64,000 nucleotides of DNA, taken from assembly GCA_021399435.1 (NCBI GenBank), contig JAJTUP010000044.1:1-64000 (forward strand), written 5' to 3'. A program made the translations under genes and the position numbers. Under the pieces are notes generated by a model. That model searched no databases, was not told the origin of the DNA, and saw only the letters and a program-made list of their open reading frames with translations. The stretch comes from Diaporthe sp. PMI_573 (taxonomy: Eukaryota > Ascomycota > Sordariomycetes > Diaporthales > Diaporthaceae). Shown here piece by piece: positions 8,987 to 19,396 of this stretch. Position 1 is the first letter of the stretch. Each line of letters opens with the position of its first letter.

Positions 8987-10699
8987 ATGACGAGCACACC
9001 GGGAAAGTTCACCGTCGGTGACTACCTCGCCGAGCGGTTGGCCCAGGTCGGCATCCGACACCACTTTGTCGTGCCTGGCGACTACAACCTTATCCTCCTC
9101 GACAAGCTCCACGCCCACCCGGACCTCAAGGAGATCGGATGTGCCAATGAGCTCAACTGCAGTATGGCCGCCGAGGGCTATGCCCGTGCCAACGGCGTCT
9201 CTGCTTGCGTCGTCACCTACTCGGTCGGTGCCATCTCCGCCCTCAACGGCACCGGCAGCGCCTACGCCGAGAACCTGCCTTTGATCCTCATCTCCGGTTC
9301 CCCAAACACAAACGATGCCGGCCAGTTCCACCTGCTGCACCACACCCTGGGCAAGCTCGACTATAACTACCAGCTCGAGATGGCCGAGAAGGTCACATGT
9401 TGCGCCGTCCCCGTCAACCGCGCCGAGGAGGCCCCCAGACTCATCGACAGAGCCATCCGCGCCGCTATCCTGGCCAGGAAGCCCTGCTACATTGAGATCC
9501 CCACCAACCTGTCCGGTGCCACCTGTGTCCGCCCCGGCCCCATCTCCGCCGTCACCGAGCCCGTAAACTCCGACCAGGGCGCCCTCGCCGCCGCCGCCGA
9601 CTGCGCCGCCGAGTACCTGAGGGGCAAGCTCAAGCCTCTGATCCTCGTCGGCCCCAAGCTGTCCCGCTGCGGCGCCGACAAGGCCCTCATCAAGCTGGCC
9701 GAGGCCATGGGCTGTGCCGTCGCCCTCCAGCCCGCCGCCAAGGGTATGTTCCCTGAGGACCACCCTCAATTCGTCGGTGTCTTCTGGGGCCAGGTCTCCA
9801 CTCTTGCCGCCGATGCCATCCTCAACTGGGCCGACGCCATCATCTGCGCCGGTTGCGTCTTTAACGACTACTCTACCGTCGGCTGGACCGCCATGCCCAA
9901 CATCCCCCTGATGAAGTGCGACATGGACCACGTCACCTTCCCCGGCAACCACTTCAGCCGTGTGCGCCTCAGCGAGTTCCTCAACCACCTCTCCACCGAG
10001 GTCCAGTTCAACGACGCCACCATGGTTGAGTATAAGCGTCTTCGCCCCGACCCCTACGTCGTCCACGAGGCCGCCGACGAGGAGGAGCTCACCCGCAAGG
10101 AGATCCAGCGCCAGCTGCAGCCTCTCGTCACCCCCAACACCACCCTCTTCATTGAGACCGGCGACTCGTGGTTCAACGGCACACGGCTGCACCTTCCCAG
10201 AGGCGCAGGCTACGAGATCGAGATGCAGTGGGGACACATCGGCTGGTCTGTGCCTGCCTCCTTTGGCTACGCCGTGCGCCACCCCGAACGCCGCACCATC
10301 TGTGTCTGCGGTGACGGTTCCTTCCAGGTGACCGCCCAGGAGGTCTCCCAGATGGTGCGCTTCAACCTGCCCATCACGATCCTGCTCATCAACAACCGCG
10401 GCTACACCATCGAGGTCGAGATCCACGACGGCAGCTATAACAAGATCAAGAACTGGAACTACGCCCTGCTGATGCAGGCCTTCAACTCCACCGACGGCAA
10501 CGGCATCTCCTTCGTCGCCAACACCGCCGGCGAGCTCAAGGAGGCCATCGCTGCCGCCAACAACCACAAGGCTGGCCCAGCTCTGATCGAGTGCACTATC
10601 CACCAGGACGACTGCAGTAAGGAACTGATTACATGGGGCCACTACGTCGCTGCCGCTAACGCTCGACCGCCGAAGGTCTCGACTCTGGATGACTACTAA
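8987..10699 (+). CDS. Pyruvate decarboxylase (thiamine diphosphate)
   Basis: Converts pyruvate to acetaldehyde and CO2 in ethanol fermentation, using ThDP and Mg2+. The 570-aa frame is uninterrupted and of full family length. It shows the ThDP-activating Glu in ANELNCSMAAEGYA (E55), the catalytic HH pair in FHLLHHTLG (H118-H119), the ThDP motif GDGSFQ...INN (442-470), and the catalytic Glu in GYTIEVEIHDG (E476). The segment GYTIEVEIHDGSYNKIKNW is of the Zymomonas/plant type rather than the Saccharomyces PDC1 type. The start ATG at 8987 follows a C-rich leader. Codon third positions are strongly G/C, far more than in the neighbouring transposons, suggesting high expression. The partner enzyme ADH lies divergently at 5590-6800. 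Confidence 0.95.
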   Translation: MTSTPGKFTVGDYLAERLAQVGIRHHFVVPGDYNLILLDKLHAHPDLKEIGCANELNCSMAAEGYARANGVSACVVTYSVGAISALNGTGSAYAENLPLILISGSPNTNDAGQFHLLHHTLGKLDYNYQLEMAEKVTCCAVPVNRAEEAPRLIDRAIRAAILARKPCYIEIPTNLSGATCVRPGPISAVTEPVNSDQGALAAAADCAAEYLRGKLKPLILVGPKLSRCGADKALIKLAEAMGCAVALQPAAKGMFPEDHPQFVGVFWGQVSTLAADAILNWADAIICAGCVFNDYSTVGWTAMPNIPLMKCDMDHVTFPGNHFSRVRLSEFLNHLSTEVQFNDATMVEYKRLRPDPYVVHEAADEEELTRKEIQRQLQPLVTPNTTLFIETGDSWFNGTRLHLPRGAGYEIEMQWGHIGWSVPASFGYAVRHPERRTICVCGDGSFQVTAQEVSQMVRFNLPITILLINNRGYTIEVEIHDGSYNKIKNWNYALLMQAFNSTDGNGISFVANTAGELKEAIAAANNHKAGPALIECTIHQDDCSKELITWGHYVAAANARPPKVSTLDDY

Positions 10700-11131
10700 G
10701 AGAGTCGAAGTCCAATACCGGCGTCGCGGCGAGAGACGGCCTGAACGGTCTCACTAAGCAAGACATCGTAGAGAAGGTCTACGACGGTAAGGGGAGGCTT
10801 GGTGGCTATGCCTTCTGCAGCCTTATCACGGACATGAGACGAGAGCCGGAGGCTCACTAAGCATTGTACATATTGGGTCATTGGTACTCCTTTTTTTTCC
10901 CTTTTTTTTTTCCCCTCTGTTTTCTCATCATCATAGTCATCGGAGTCATTTCACGGGTGGCTTTCTTCCTTTTTCTGGTAATGAGTAAGGGGGAAAGGGG
11001 ACATTGCATTTTGATCAGACTCGGTATCCTTTAAGTTTTGGCTCGGGGTTGCGGTATCCCATTATATATTATAGAAAAAGGCATAGATACCTCAGACGAT
11101 TTCAAAAAGCTACTTATCTTTCAATAACGTA
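10700..11131. other. PDC 3' region; no gene recognised
   Basis: Downstream of the decarboxylase stop. It includes T-rich tracts near 10889-10915 that may belong to the 3' UTR/polyadenylation region. No coding signal was seen up to the TA before the pogo element. Confidence 0.5.
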
Positions 11132-12778
11132 GGTGGACAGTCAGCCGGTCAGGACACATGCCCGGTCAGTTTTGCTAACTCTGCTAACTTTTGCCAACCC
11201 TAGCACCCACCTGAGGCCAACATATCAATAAGAATTGGCACCAATTGGTGCAAACTGGTCCCAATTGCTTATTTTTAATTGATTTGGTCAATTTAGAGGT
11301 GTGGTGGAGTTGCAATGCCAGTCTAAAAGTTTAAAGTTTGGGTGGGCGGGTTTGTTTTTGGTGCAGATCGCGTTCCCATTTTTCGCGTCAGTCTCGCATC
11401 ACTCTACCTACTTAAATATTCAACACGCTAGAATTCAACATCTACAATGCCAATCTACTCAAAAGAAGACAAGATCATTCTAGCCCTTCAAGCAATCACA
11501 AATTCCAAAAAAAATCAAAAGAAACCCTTAAGTGCACGCCAGGCTGCACGGATCTTCAACATCCCTTATAGTACACTCAACGACAGGATGACCAACCGAC
11601 CCCGTCGCGAAGAATCACGCGTCGAGAAGCATAAACTTGAGCCAGTCGAAGAGCAAACACTTGTTCAATACATCATTGAGCAAGATGCACGAGGATTTCC
11701 AATGCGGCTTTCTGGTGTGGAAGATATGGCCAACCTCCTGCTGGCGTCGCGTGATGGCAAGCCTGTTGGCACCAGATGGGCACGACGCTTTGTGGATGCA
11801 CAACCAAGCTTGAAAACAAGATTCTCTCGGCCTTACGACTACCAGAGGGCCCTCTGCGAAGATCCTGAGGTCATTGGAAACTGGTTCCGACTACTTCGCA
11901 ACATGATGGCCAAGTATGGGATCACAGATGACGATCTCTACAACTTCGACGAAACTGGCTTCATGATGGGCCAGATAACCTCAACCCTGGTTGTTACACG
12001 CTCTGATCGGCATGGAAAGGCTAAATCTATACAGCCTGGAAACCGTGAATGGGCAACAGCTATTGAATGCATCAATGCAAAGGGCTGGTGTATCCCGCCA
12101 TTCGTCATTGTCCAAGGCGCCTACCACCTTGCAAACTGGACCACAGAGTCGGGTTTTCCTGCCGATTGGGTAATCAAGCCTACTCCAAATGGATGGACGG
12201 ATAACAAGACTGGTCTAGAATGGATTCAGCACTTTAATAAGCATACAATTAAGCGAACAATGGGCAAATACCGGATGCTCATCCTGGATGGACACGAGAG
12301 CCATGTATCAGCAGAGTTCGAACAGTACTGCAAGGAAAACAACATTATCCCTATTAGCATGCCACCACATTCATCTCATCTACTCCAGCCATTGGACGTT
12401 GCATTATTTTCGCTATTGAAGCGTGCATACGGCGATGAGATCAACCTCTTCATCCGGGCCTCGATCAACCACATCACCAAGTCCGAGTTCTTCATTGCGT
12501 TTAAGGCAGCCCACGACAAGGTCTTTACGGAAGAAAACATGAAAGCTGGGTTCAGAGGGGCTGGTATTTCTCCATGGAACCCAGATTCTGTCATTTCCAA
12601 GCTGGATGTCCGCCTACAAACTCCAGTACAATCCCTCCCTGTGTCACCATCGAAATGGGAATCACAAACACCCTCCAATGCCCACCAGACTGTCCAGCAA
12701 TCAAGACAAACATACCAACAACCTTTTTCATTGCCTCGTTGGTATCTCCGCTGGCGGCCTAAGCAGCTCGTTGTGTAA
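11132..12778 (+). mobile_element. Pogo/Fot1-type transposon 1, 3' end missing
   Basis: A Tc1/mariner-superfamily (pogo) element. The left end is probably just after TA at 11130-11131, with GGTGGACAGTCAGCCGG and an internal inverted GACCGG/CCGGTC pattern to about 11168. The transposase follows. I could not find a matching inverted end downstream, and the transposase C-terminus runs into unrelated sequence near 12700, so the 3' end is lost. The exact left boundary is inferred. Confidence 0.7.
11447..12778 (+). CDS. Pogo-type DDE transposase
   Basis: 443-aa frame with an N-terminal psq-type helix-turn-helix (about residues 5-50, SARQAARIFNIPYSTLNDR), a CENP-B-type HTH (60-130), and a DDE_1 catalytic core with Asp in NFDETGF (D168), LILDGHESH (D281) and LQPLDVALFS (D317). 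This is the DDD triad usual for pogo/Fot1. It cuts and pastes DNA at TA sites. The catalytic core is complete and the frame open. The last ~30 residues look unlike the family's C-terminal coiled region, and the normal tail is missing, so activity is doubtful. ATG at 11447 gives the family-typical start. Confidence 0.9.
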   Translation: MPIYSKEDKIILALQAITNSKKNQKKPLSARQAARIFNIPYSTLNDRMTNRPRREESRVEKHKLEPVEEQTLVQYIIEQDARGFPMRLSGVEDMANLLLASRDGKPVGTRWARRFVDAQPSLKTRFSRPYDYQRALCEDPEVIGNWFRLLRNMMAKYGITDDDLYNFDETGFMMGQITSTLVVTRSDRHGKAKSIQPGNREWATAIECINAKGWCIPPFVIVQGAYHLANWTTESGFPADWVIKPTPNGWTDNKTGLEWIQHFNKHTIKRTMGKYRMLILDGHESHVSAEFEQYCKENNIIPISMPPHSSHLLQPLDVALFSLLKRAYGDEINLFIRASINHITKSEFFIAFKAAHDKVFTEENMKAGFRGAGISPWNPDSVISKLDVRLQTPVQSLPVSPSKWESQTPSNAHQTVQQSRQTYQQPFSLPRWYLRWRPKQLVV

Positions 12779-13160
12779 TCTAGGGCTCGATCATAATTTC
12801 AATCACCACGGGGGAATGAAAACCCCAGAGTACAGTTGACTGGAAGCCCGAGAAATATTCGCATCAGGTAGGCCGTATAGACGGATTCCCCAATGACTGA
12901 CTCCGACCATAGCGAGCTCTCGATGCGGTTCGTGAAAACTCTTTTTGCCGCAGCAATCTCCAGAATGGCTTCTTGTCTCAAAGTATGTACGAGTACACAG
13001 GGCACCACCAGTGTCAGACCTGTTTTGTTCAGTTTCCGACCAATGAGCAATTTCTAAGTTATCTTGACGAGTATAAAGTCCGTATCCCAAACTTTTTGTT
13101 GCGTTGCTAATTATTTAGCTTCTGGAACGGCGACTGGTTGCGGCATTGGAGGAATGCCGG

Positions 13161-13598
13161 ATGCACCTTGACCTCTCCTATAACCTCACGCTTGTGGAAT
13201 GTACCACGCCTGAAGGAGACGATGATATAGACAGGTTGAACTGCCCCTCCTGTGATCGGGAGCCGCTCAGATCGGAAGCAGCTCTCCCACGACACTACGA
13301 AACCCGTGCGTTTTCTCCTCTCGCCTTGCGAAGCTCGCTGACCGCTTTATTGACAGATGTTCCATGCTATGAGGCATGTCCGTGCTGCCGCGATGTCTAC
13401 ACCCAAGTGTCGAAATTTAGGCGACATTATGACGACCGAGTGTCAAGATCCCCGCAAACTCTTTTCGTGCGCCGCCGGCTCAAAAACCTTCAAGATAGCA
13501 CTAGTAATGCACTAGCTAAGAAGAAGAAGCGTAAAGATCTAGCATTGGCAGGCACTGCTTCTCAACCTCCTCCAGCCGCAGTGCTGGGGCGATCTTGA
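13161..13598 (+). CDS. Hypothetical Cys/His-rich protein or fragment
   Basis: About 145 aa from ATG 13161. It has two similar Cys-x2-Cys ... H-Y segments (CPSCDREPLRSEAALPRHY and CPCCRDVYTQVSKFRRHY), resembling degenerate C2H2 fingers, and a lysine-rich patch (KKKKRK) that could be a nuclear localisation signal. I do not recognise the family. It lies between two transposon relics, so it may be a piece of a mobile-element accessory gene. Whether it is expressed is unknown. Confidence 0.3.
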   Translation: MHLDLSYNLTLVECTTPEGDDDIDRLNCPSCDREPLRSEAALPRHYETRAFSPLALRSSLTALLTDVPCYEACPCCRDVYTQVSKFRRHYDDRVSRSPQTLFVRRRLKNLQDSTSNALAKKKKRKDLALAGTASQPPPAAVLGRS

Positions 13599-13689
13599 AT
13601 TCCCCGACATCCTGTGAGAAAGTTGTGTGTATATTCAGTGACTATTCGAACTATTTGAAGGCCAGGATGGCCCTTATTTATAGCCAGTC

Positions 13690-14110
13690 CATCTTTGCTA
13701 GCAAATAGCTAGCAAAGTCGGACGCCGAGATAACCACATAGTCTAAAGGGGCTTCGGAGAGCGAAAGGCTTTCGGCTAGCGAAATAAACCCTATTTTTCC
13801 ACACATCCTAGAGAAATTACTCGCAGGCAGCGTAGCCCGAGCCGCGCTGGCCATGAGTGCCGATACACTCGTCGAGAAACACATCGACGAAATCATCAAT
13901 GCGTTCCACTCTACTCAGGAAGATCCTTAAGAGTTGGGACCAGAAAGACGTCGATCTGACGATGTCCTCCCAAAAAAACCAACAGCTAGAAGCCCAGATT
14001 GAGGCCAGCAGGAAGGTCCGAAGGAAGAAGGTCCAAACCAACCCAAATGAGACTTTCGCCGATATTGAGGCTGTCAAGAAGGCTCAAATTGAGGCGGGCG
14101 AGGTATCTGC
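13690..14110 (+). pseudogene. DDE (pogo/jerky-like) transposase C-terminal relic
   Basis: Frames on the plus strand, broken by stops and a shift near 13930, give a typical transposase tail: an Ala/Leu-rich stretch ending STQEDP, then SSQKNQQLEAQIEASRKVRR-K and FADIEAVKKAQIEAGE. The QLEA-R-x-RRKKVQT-PN-FADIE-I--AQIEAG pattern is the C-terminal coiled segment of fungal DDE_1 transposases. No catalytic core is present. It is a decayed fragment. Confidence 0.5.
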
Positions 14111-15829
14111 AGATAGCGACGGTTTAGAACGTCAGATGTGGACCGGGCACGTTACCTACCGAGCCTTTCACTTCATGACATTCAAAGCAAAGAAATCATA
14201 TACAGGGCACTTGAATAGCCAGCGAGGAATATATCTACCTCGAGGACTGTCCTGTTTAAATAGCAATCCTTTCGAGGCGCCTGCCAGAAAATATGCCCCA
14301 GATCCAAATGCAGGTGTAAACCATCACCTTTTTACCGCCCAGTTCAACAGCCTCGTTCGCGCTTTAGAATTGCAATGCTGTGAAAGAGGTGGAGTTGTCA
14401 CTGTCGTCAGCGGCTTCATAGCCCCGATCTCACCCGCCTCACTACTTTCCCCTCGCTTAACCTTGCTTTTCTCGATCACTCCTGCATTACAAGAGCAATC
14501 ACAGGCCCATCCTCTCGGTCATTATTCTCAAGCTCTTAAGGACCCGTAACAAGCGCACATACCGGCCTCTTCCCAATTAGGAAAAAATAAGTAGACCTCT
14601 GATTGGCTAGCTATGCCATACGCCCCACTATTAGACCCTAACCCTGGGGGCTGCGGAGGGGGTTCGCCGCCCTCGCCGCCCTCACCACTGCTGCCGCTGC
14701 CTCTGCCTCTGCCTCGCTGCCGCTGCAGGATAGCTTGCGTGTTCTGCACCAGAGGTCGGAGAAGATATGTCTCGAAGGGGAACGAGAGCGTCGCGTGCTG
14801 TATCTTGCAATTTCCTCCTTTCTTTGCAGTCGGTGCAACCGCAATGATTGATCTCGTCGCAGTCGCTGCAGTGGCTTGTGTCCTGATCCTCATCATGGCG
14901 GGTCATAGCCTTGACCTATCAGAATAGAACTAATAAATATGAGAAACAGGCTTGGTACAAAAGCAAACACAAACAACCTATTGAGGTATTATAAGGCTTT
15001 GTCACGTTTTAATGATAGACGAGACTATACATTTTGTCCAGTGATTCCAGACCGTATTTATGTGATACTGTAGCTGCGGACAGGCAGAACCAGGAAGAGT
15101 CTGCTTACTTATTGGGCACGAAAACCACCAGCTTAGGTTCTACCTTAAGTTCCGGTACTAACGTTAATGAGGAACATGCAGGTCCTTATGTATTCCTGTT
15201 GTATTTTTGTCTTGCTTTGTTTAGTGTGTTATGAAGTATACTTTGTCCCTTCAATGGCCTAATACATTACATAAGCTGAATTCGCATTTTGAGTACGTAG
15301 CTGCGCCTATTGGAATGCATGAGGATTCACCAAATTTAAACATCCGTTGCGAGCCTTGGTTTTCGTGGGGGTGTCAACTGGGTATCCGGACCCCCTGCAA
15401 AGCCATTAACTACCTCAGGACCTGATCACAGTACCACGTCAGAGCCATTGGATAAAACGAAGTACCTCAAATGTACGCAATAGATGCTGCATTTAAACGA
15501 ATGTGGTTGATCAGGTACTTCGAACACAAATTGAGGTAAGGAAACTCTGCTGCAAAGTACAAATGGAAATGATCATCATCTCGCCAAAGTACCGGGTTTT
15601 GTGACACTTCGGTGTGCCCAGCAGAGACATAATCGTGATTGAGTCCGATCTCAACATGATGCCCCACCACCAGCCGTGGTACTAGAGCATTGCCACGCAA
15701 AGCCGATGGATATGGTGGAAAACGGCTTTTCTCAGAACTTGATTGGCGGTAGGACCAGAATATGGATATCCACACGGTTTAGTCTTTCTTGTTCTGCCAA
15801 AACAGCTACGTCAACTATATGCAGTGGCG
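14111..15829. other. No gene recognised; low-complexity patch
   Basis: No supported gene. 14640-14730 is a CTGCCGCTGCCTCTGCC-type low-complexity tract that opens frames on both strands. A minus-strand frame at 15467-15775 is open but matches nothing I know and has no start context I trust. The right edge is the target duplication of hAT-B1. Confidence 0.4.
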
Positions 15830-15837
15830 GCTCAGGG

Positions 15838-18799
15838 CAGTGATCGGAATGGTCCGGTATGGTATGGTATGAGGGTCAAACCATACCATACCAGCTGCTT
15901 ACATAATAACCGGTAAGACCATACCGGTAAGACCAGTAATACCGCCAAGACCGCCAAGACCGCCAAGAAATGGCCCTATGAGGTTAGTCCTCCCGGGCGG
16001 AATAAATTTCATTCACACAAACCGCCAAGAATATGATGAAGTTGTAGAAAGAAAGGTAATTTATTAGTTATACTACTAGCTATCAATCCAATCGTTGTCA
16101 TTCTCACTATCCTCGCTATCACTGTTATCCTCAACCTGGGGCTTTCCATACCAGGCACGGAGACACTCACAAGCCTCTATGATATCTGCCTTCAGCCTAC
16201 CACGGCGATCAACTATAGTAAGCTTTGCGCTACTAAAAAGCCGTTCGCACTCATCTGACATAGGTGAGATCGCAAACAGATCCAGAGCGAAGCGAGCGAG
16301 GTCTCTTTGGGAGTCATAACGGGATAGCCAGTACGCAATGGCCTCGTCGCAACCTGCCTCTACGTCATGGAGCCGGTCGGTAGAAATATATTGCTCATAC
16401 ATATCAGTTGTAGAGACCGGGGCGTCTATTCGAATGCGCTTGTGTTCCCTCTGGCGATCAAACGCTGCGTCAGGGTCTCTCTCCTTCCGGATTGGCGGTG
16501 GTAGCATCTCAACAGGGTGCCTTCCCTTATACTCTGTCTCCCAGAGCTGCTTCACCGCCGATTGTGCGTTATCAAACCACTTCTGTTTTTCTTTGTCGCC
16601 TTGGAGAACCCATTCTTGCCTGAACCATGCCCACTTTCGATATGGATCGAGTATTTGAGCTGCATAGTACGCTGGTGGAAGATCAGTATCTTCGGGGAAT
16701 CGATTCTGCCAATTCAGCTGCTGGTTGTTGTAATACTCCTCGCATTTGGACCACGCAGCATCTGCGCAACTTTGGAGGTACTTCCATGTGAAGTTATTGT
16801 CGTCTTCGGTGTGGATGTTATAGTAGTGGTCCTTTGTCTCGTTTATTTCTCGAAGGAGGCAGTCCAAAGTCGAAAACCAGTCAGCGAGGGACGTCTTTTT
16901 TCCCTCAGAAAGCAAAGTTGCGGCGTAGAAGTCTTTTAGAGCAAGCTCAATCTTTTCAAGCTCGAACCAGTGCTGTCCATCGAGCTTGAAGTTCGCAACC
17001 CCATGAGAGCCTTTCCCAGGTACATGGCGAGCTGAGAAGATCTCTAAACGTTCCCGAACATTCAGTGCCCGTGTAATCGAATGAAACCATGAATTCCAGC
17101 GTGTCGAGTTGTTCTGGATAAGCTCGAGCCCATCGAATTCAGAGAGATCTCCGCCGATAATGATTGCAGCAAACTCCTCACGGCGTTGTGGAGTTAGCCT
17201 AATGTATCGTACGAGGTTGTGAAGCCGACCTAAACATCCAAATTTTTTCCAGAGCTCTTCCACCTTTGCATAGTCTCCGCGTTGATAGTGCTGTTCAAGC
17301 TTTGCTAAATGCTTCTCACAGTTCCGACCCATGAGAAACGCCTGGCAGCAGAGGTTGACAATGTGGCCCAAGCAGCGAAGTCGGCGATGGCGACGTTGTT
17401 TCGAGTTCATCCATGGGCAGAGGTCCTTGAGTATGAATTCAACAGCGGTATCATTCGATGAGGCATTATCCAGCATGAAGTATCCAATCTGGTCTCCACC
17501 AATGTCATATTCTTCCAGCAATCCAAGAACGACTGATCCAAGATTCTCGCCCGTGTGTTCGCCGTACACACGTCGTATACCTAAAACGGTCGTTTGCCGC
17601 TTGCCAGCAGTGTCTATCCACATGGCGACGACGCCTAGAATCGCGTAAGGGTTTGGCGAAGTCCAAAGATCAAAGGAGATGGAGATTCTACTCCGCGAGC
17701 GCTGGAGGTCCTCTCTGAGCCGTTGCTTCTTCGACCGAAAGGCTTCAATAACCCAATTTCGAATAGTTCTCGCTGCCTTGGGGAGGTGGTTGAGTAGTGA
17801 CGGATTCAAAAAGAAGAGTAGTTCTCGGAAATACTGATTTTCTAATTGAAAGAACGCAATATGGCAGTACACAATCCAACGAATGAGCAGCTCTTTGAAC
17901 TTCTCAATTGAGTCTTTCCAGAAGAAGGCATTCGTAGCAGCCGCGCTCTTCTGCTGCTCCAGTACAGACTTCCGTGTCGAACTGTGTTTCCTGATACCAC
18001 TCTGGGGATCAATCTGGTGCTTCTGTTCAAGATGATTTCTCACTCCAGATGTGCCGTTGATAACAAATAGCTCTTGCTTATACTTTCCGACTGCACACTC
18101 GTGACAGTAGTACACCTCTTTCTTATCACTGTCTCGGATGTAATGAAGACCATACTTCCATACATGTGATGAGCCTGGACGAGCTGCCTTTGTGGTCTTG
18201 GCGCGATTCAGGTATGTGATGTGGTCTTGGACGAACTCATCCGGAGGTTCGGGATATTGAACAGGAGCAGGTGATGGCGTCGAGAAAGGTAATGTCGGAG
18301 CAGGCGATGACGTAGGAGTATTGAGAGATATTGACGTTGAACGCGTCGTCAACGAGGACGGCGATGTTGGAAATGGAGATCCCATGGATAATGATTGCAG
18401 GCTATCGTACCCTACGATGTGTCAGAATGAATGGGTGTGATTGATTGAATTGTTGGTTGACTCTGCTCTCCGCTGTCCGCGGTTCTTCTGCCTATAATTA
18501 TAGGTGATATGGTCCTGGCCTCTTGGCAGTGGAGACTGCGGGGTATTCTCCATAATTGTGGCAATGAGATTCCTTAAGAGGCAGGTCCAAGCAGTGATGA
18601 CAGCTGTGGTGCCCGTTGGCATAGTGTGGTGTCAGATAATTGGCTCCACAGGGATCATTACCTCGGCCCATTTTTAGCGTTACCGGTATGACCTGGTATA
18701 CCGGTAATACCATGGTATTGAGATTTCCTCAAACCATACCAAGTCTTGGCGGTATATACCATACCAATACCAACTCATACCGGACCATTCCGATCACTG
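15838..18799 (-). mobile_element. Complete hAT element, family B copy 1 (hAT-B1)
   Basis: 2962-bp element with a 24-bp perfect terminal inverted repeat beginning CAGTGATCGGAATGGT. It is flanked by a perfect 8-bp target duplication GCTCAGGG (15830-15837 and 18800-18807). Subterminal regions are rich in GGTATGG/CCATACC repeats, likely transposase-binding sites. It carries one intact transposase gene on the minus strand. The copy at 40038-42998 is almost identical: the only difference I found is one G in a CCCGGGCGG run near the left end, and the proteins are identical. Confidence 0.96.
16076..18385 (-). CDS. hAT-B1 transposase, intact
   Basis: 769-aa hAT transposase in a single open frame from ATG (18383-18385). 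N-terminal Ser/Thr/Pro-rich region (1-48), BED zinc finger (about 50-125; C94, C97, H118, H123), RNase H-like core with Asp in SFDLWTS (D239) and MLDNASSND (D306), CLGHIVNL (C338/H341), STRWNSW, the insertion domain, and the C-terminal hAT dimerisation region (about 670-745; MSDECERLFSSAKL and LKADIIEACECLRAW). All expected parts are present without stops. It would excise and insert its own element and probably related non-autonomous ones. Both copies in the window encode the same protein, which suggests recent activity. Confidence 0.95.
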   Translation of the reverse strand: MGSPFPTSPSSLTTRSTSISLNTPTSSPAPTLPFSTPSPAPVQYPEPPDEFVQDHITYLNRAKTTKAARPGSSHVWKYGLHYIRDSDKKEVYYCHECAVGKYKQELFVINGTSGVRNHLEQKHQIDPQSGIRKHSSTRKSVLEQQKSAAATNAFFWKDSIEKFKELLIRWIVYCHIAFFQLENQYFRELLFFLNPSLLNHLPKAARTIRNWVIEAFRSKKQRLREDLQRSRSRISISFDLWTSPNPYAILGVVAMWIDTAGKRQTTVLGIRRVYGEHTGENLGSVVLGLLEEYDIGGDQIGYFMLDNASSNDTAVEFILKDLCPWMNSKQRRHRRLRCLGHIVNLCCQAFLMGRNCEKHLAKLEQHYQRGDYAKVEELWKKFGCLGRLHNLVRYIRLTPQRREEFAAIIIGGDLSEFDGLELIQNNSTRWNSWFHSITRALNVRERLEIFSARHVPGKGSHGVANFKLDGQHWFELEKIELALKDFYAATLLSEGKKTSLADWFSTLDCLLREINETKDHYYNIHTEDDNNFTWKYLQSCADAAWSKCEEYYNNQQLNWQNRFPEDTDLPPAYYAAQILDPYRKWAWFRQEWVLQGDKEKQKWFDNAQSAVKQLWETEYKGRHPVEMLPPPIRKERDPDAAFDRQREHKRIRIDAPVSTTDMYEQYISTDRLHDVEAGCDEAIAYWLSRYDSQRDLARFALDLFAISPMSDECERLFSSAKLTIVDRRGRLKADIIEACECLRAWYGKPQVEDNSDSEDSENDNDWIDS

Positions 18800-18807
18800 G
18801 CTCAGGG

Positions 18808-19396
18808 TATAAAGGATCAATATGGTGGTATCTATTCTCATGGTAGTATGCTTTAGTTGATGAAACTTCTTGTATGTAAGGATACATTTTGGCCATGACA
18901 CAGGGAGTATGGAAGACATGAGCTTGACTGACCCGAGAGCTTGTGAACTACTGAATACATTTATTTATGTACAACCCTAGGCTTAAGTTGCCCTGGGTCA
19001 GGTGTGAGATAATTGAGCTTTGTATTTTCAGAAGTTCAGATATTTAACGTTATATGGAGTTGTACCTTGGCATACGGCAAGTCTTTGGCGAGATGATGGT
19101 CCTTTCCATTGGTAACGTGACGCCGGTCGCCTGTGAAAAGGTCGTGGGATTGAAGTCTCAACTTTCGTTGCCAAGACTCCCGCCCCGGCATCGTACGTCA
19201 CATGAGCCGGAGGCGAGTTGGTCAATCGGCGCGCAGCCACAGAACTCTTAGACCCACACCACCACTACTAAAACAGTTAACTAGAGATTTCAGCAACACC
19301 TGGTGGCTGCCTTGCTTTGTTCTGCCCTCAATTCTGCTTCTAACTGCCATATCGATTTCAACAGCTACACCGATTGCATTGCGTAACTAGCTCAGG
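18808..19396. other. No gene recognised
   Basis: Between the hAT-B1 target duplication and the family C transposase. No coding signal. The right part probably contains the 5' terminus of hAT-C1, but I could not define its inverted repeat because the other end is missing. Confidence 0.4.

Noticed and set aside
8954..10642. Long minus-strand open frame (562 codons) opposite the decarboxylase
   Set aside because: It is antisense to a clearly functional gene; strong GC3 bias removes stops on the other strand. The Val/Gly/Asp-rich translation matches no family.
13146..14110. Possible Starship-type (DUF3435 captain) remnants
   Set aside because: The Cys/His pattern at 13240-13430 does not fit the DUF3435 zinc region, and no tyrosine recombinase core was seen; the second piece is a DDE transposase tail.
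14528..14927. Frames on both strands with Pro-, Gly- or Arg/Gln-rich runs
   Set aside because: They come from the CTGCCGCTGCC low-complexity tract, with no conserved segment.
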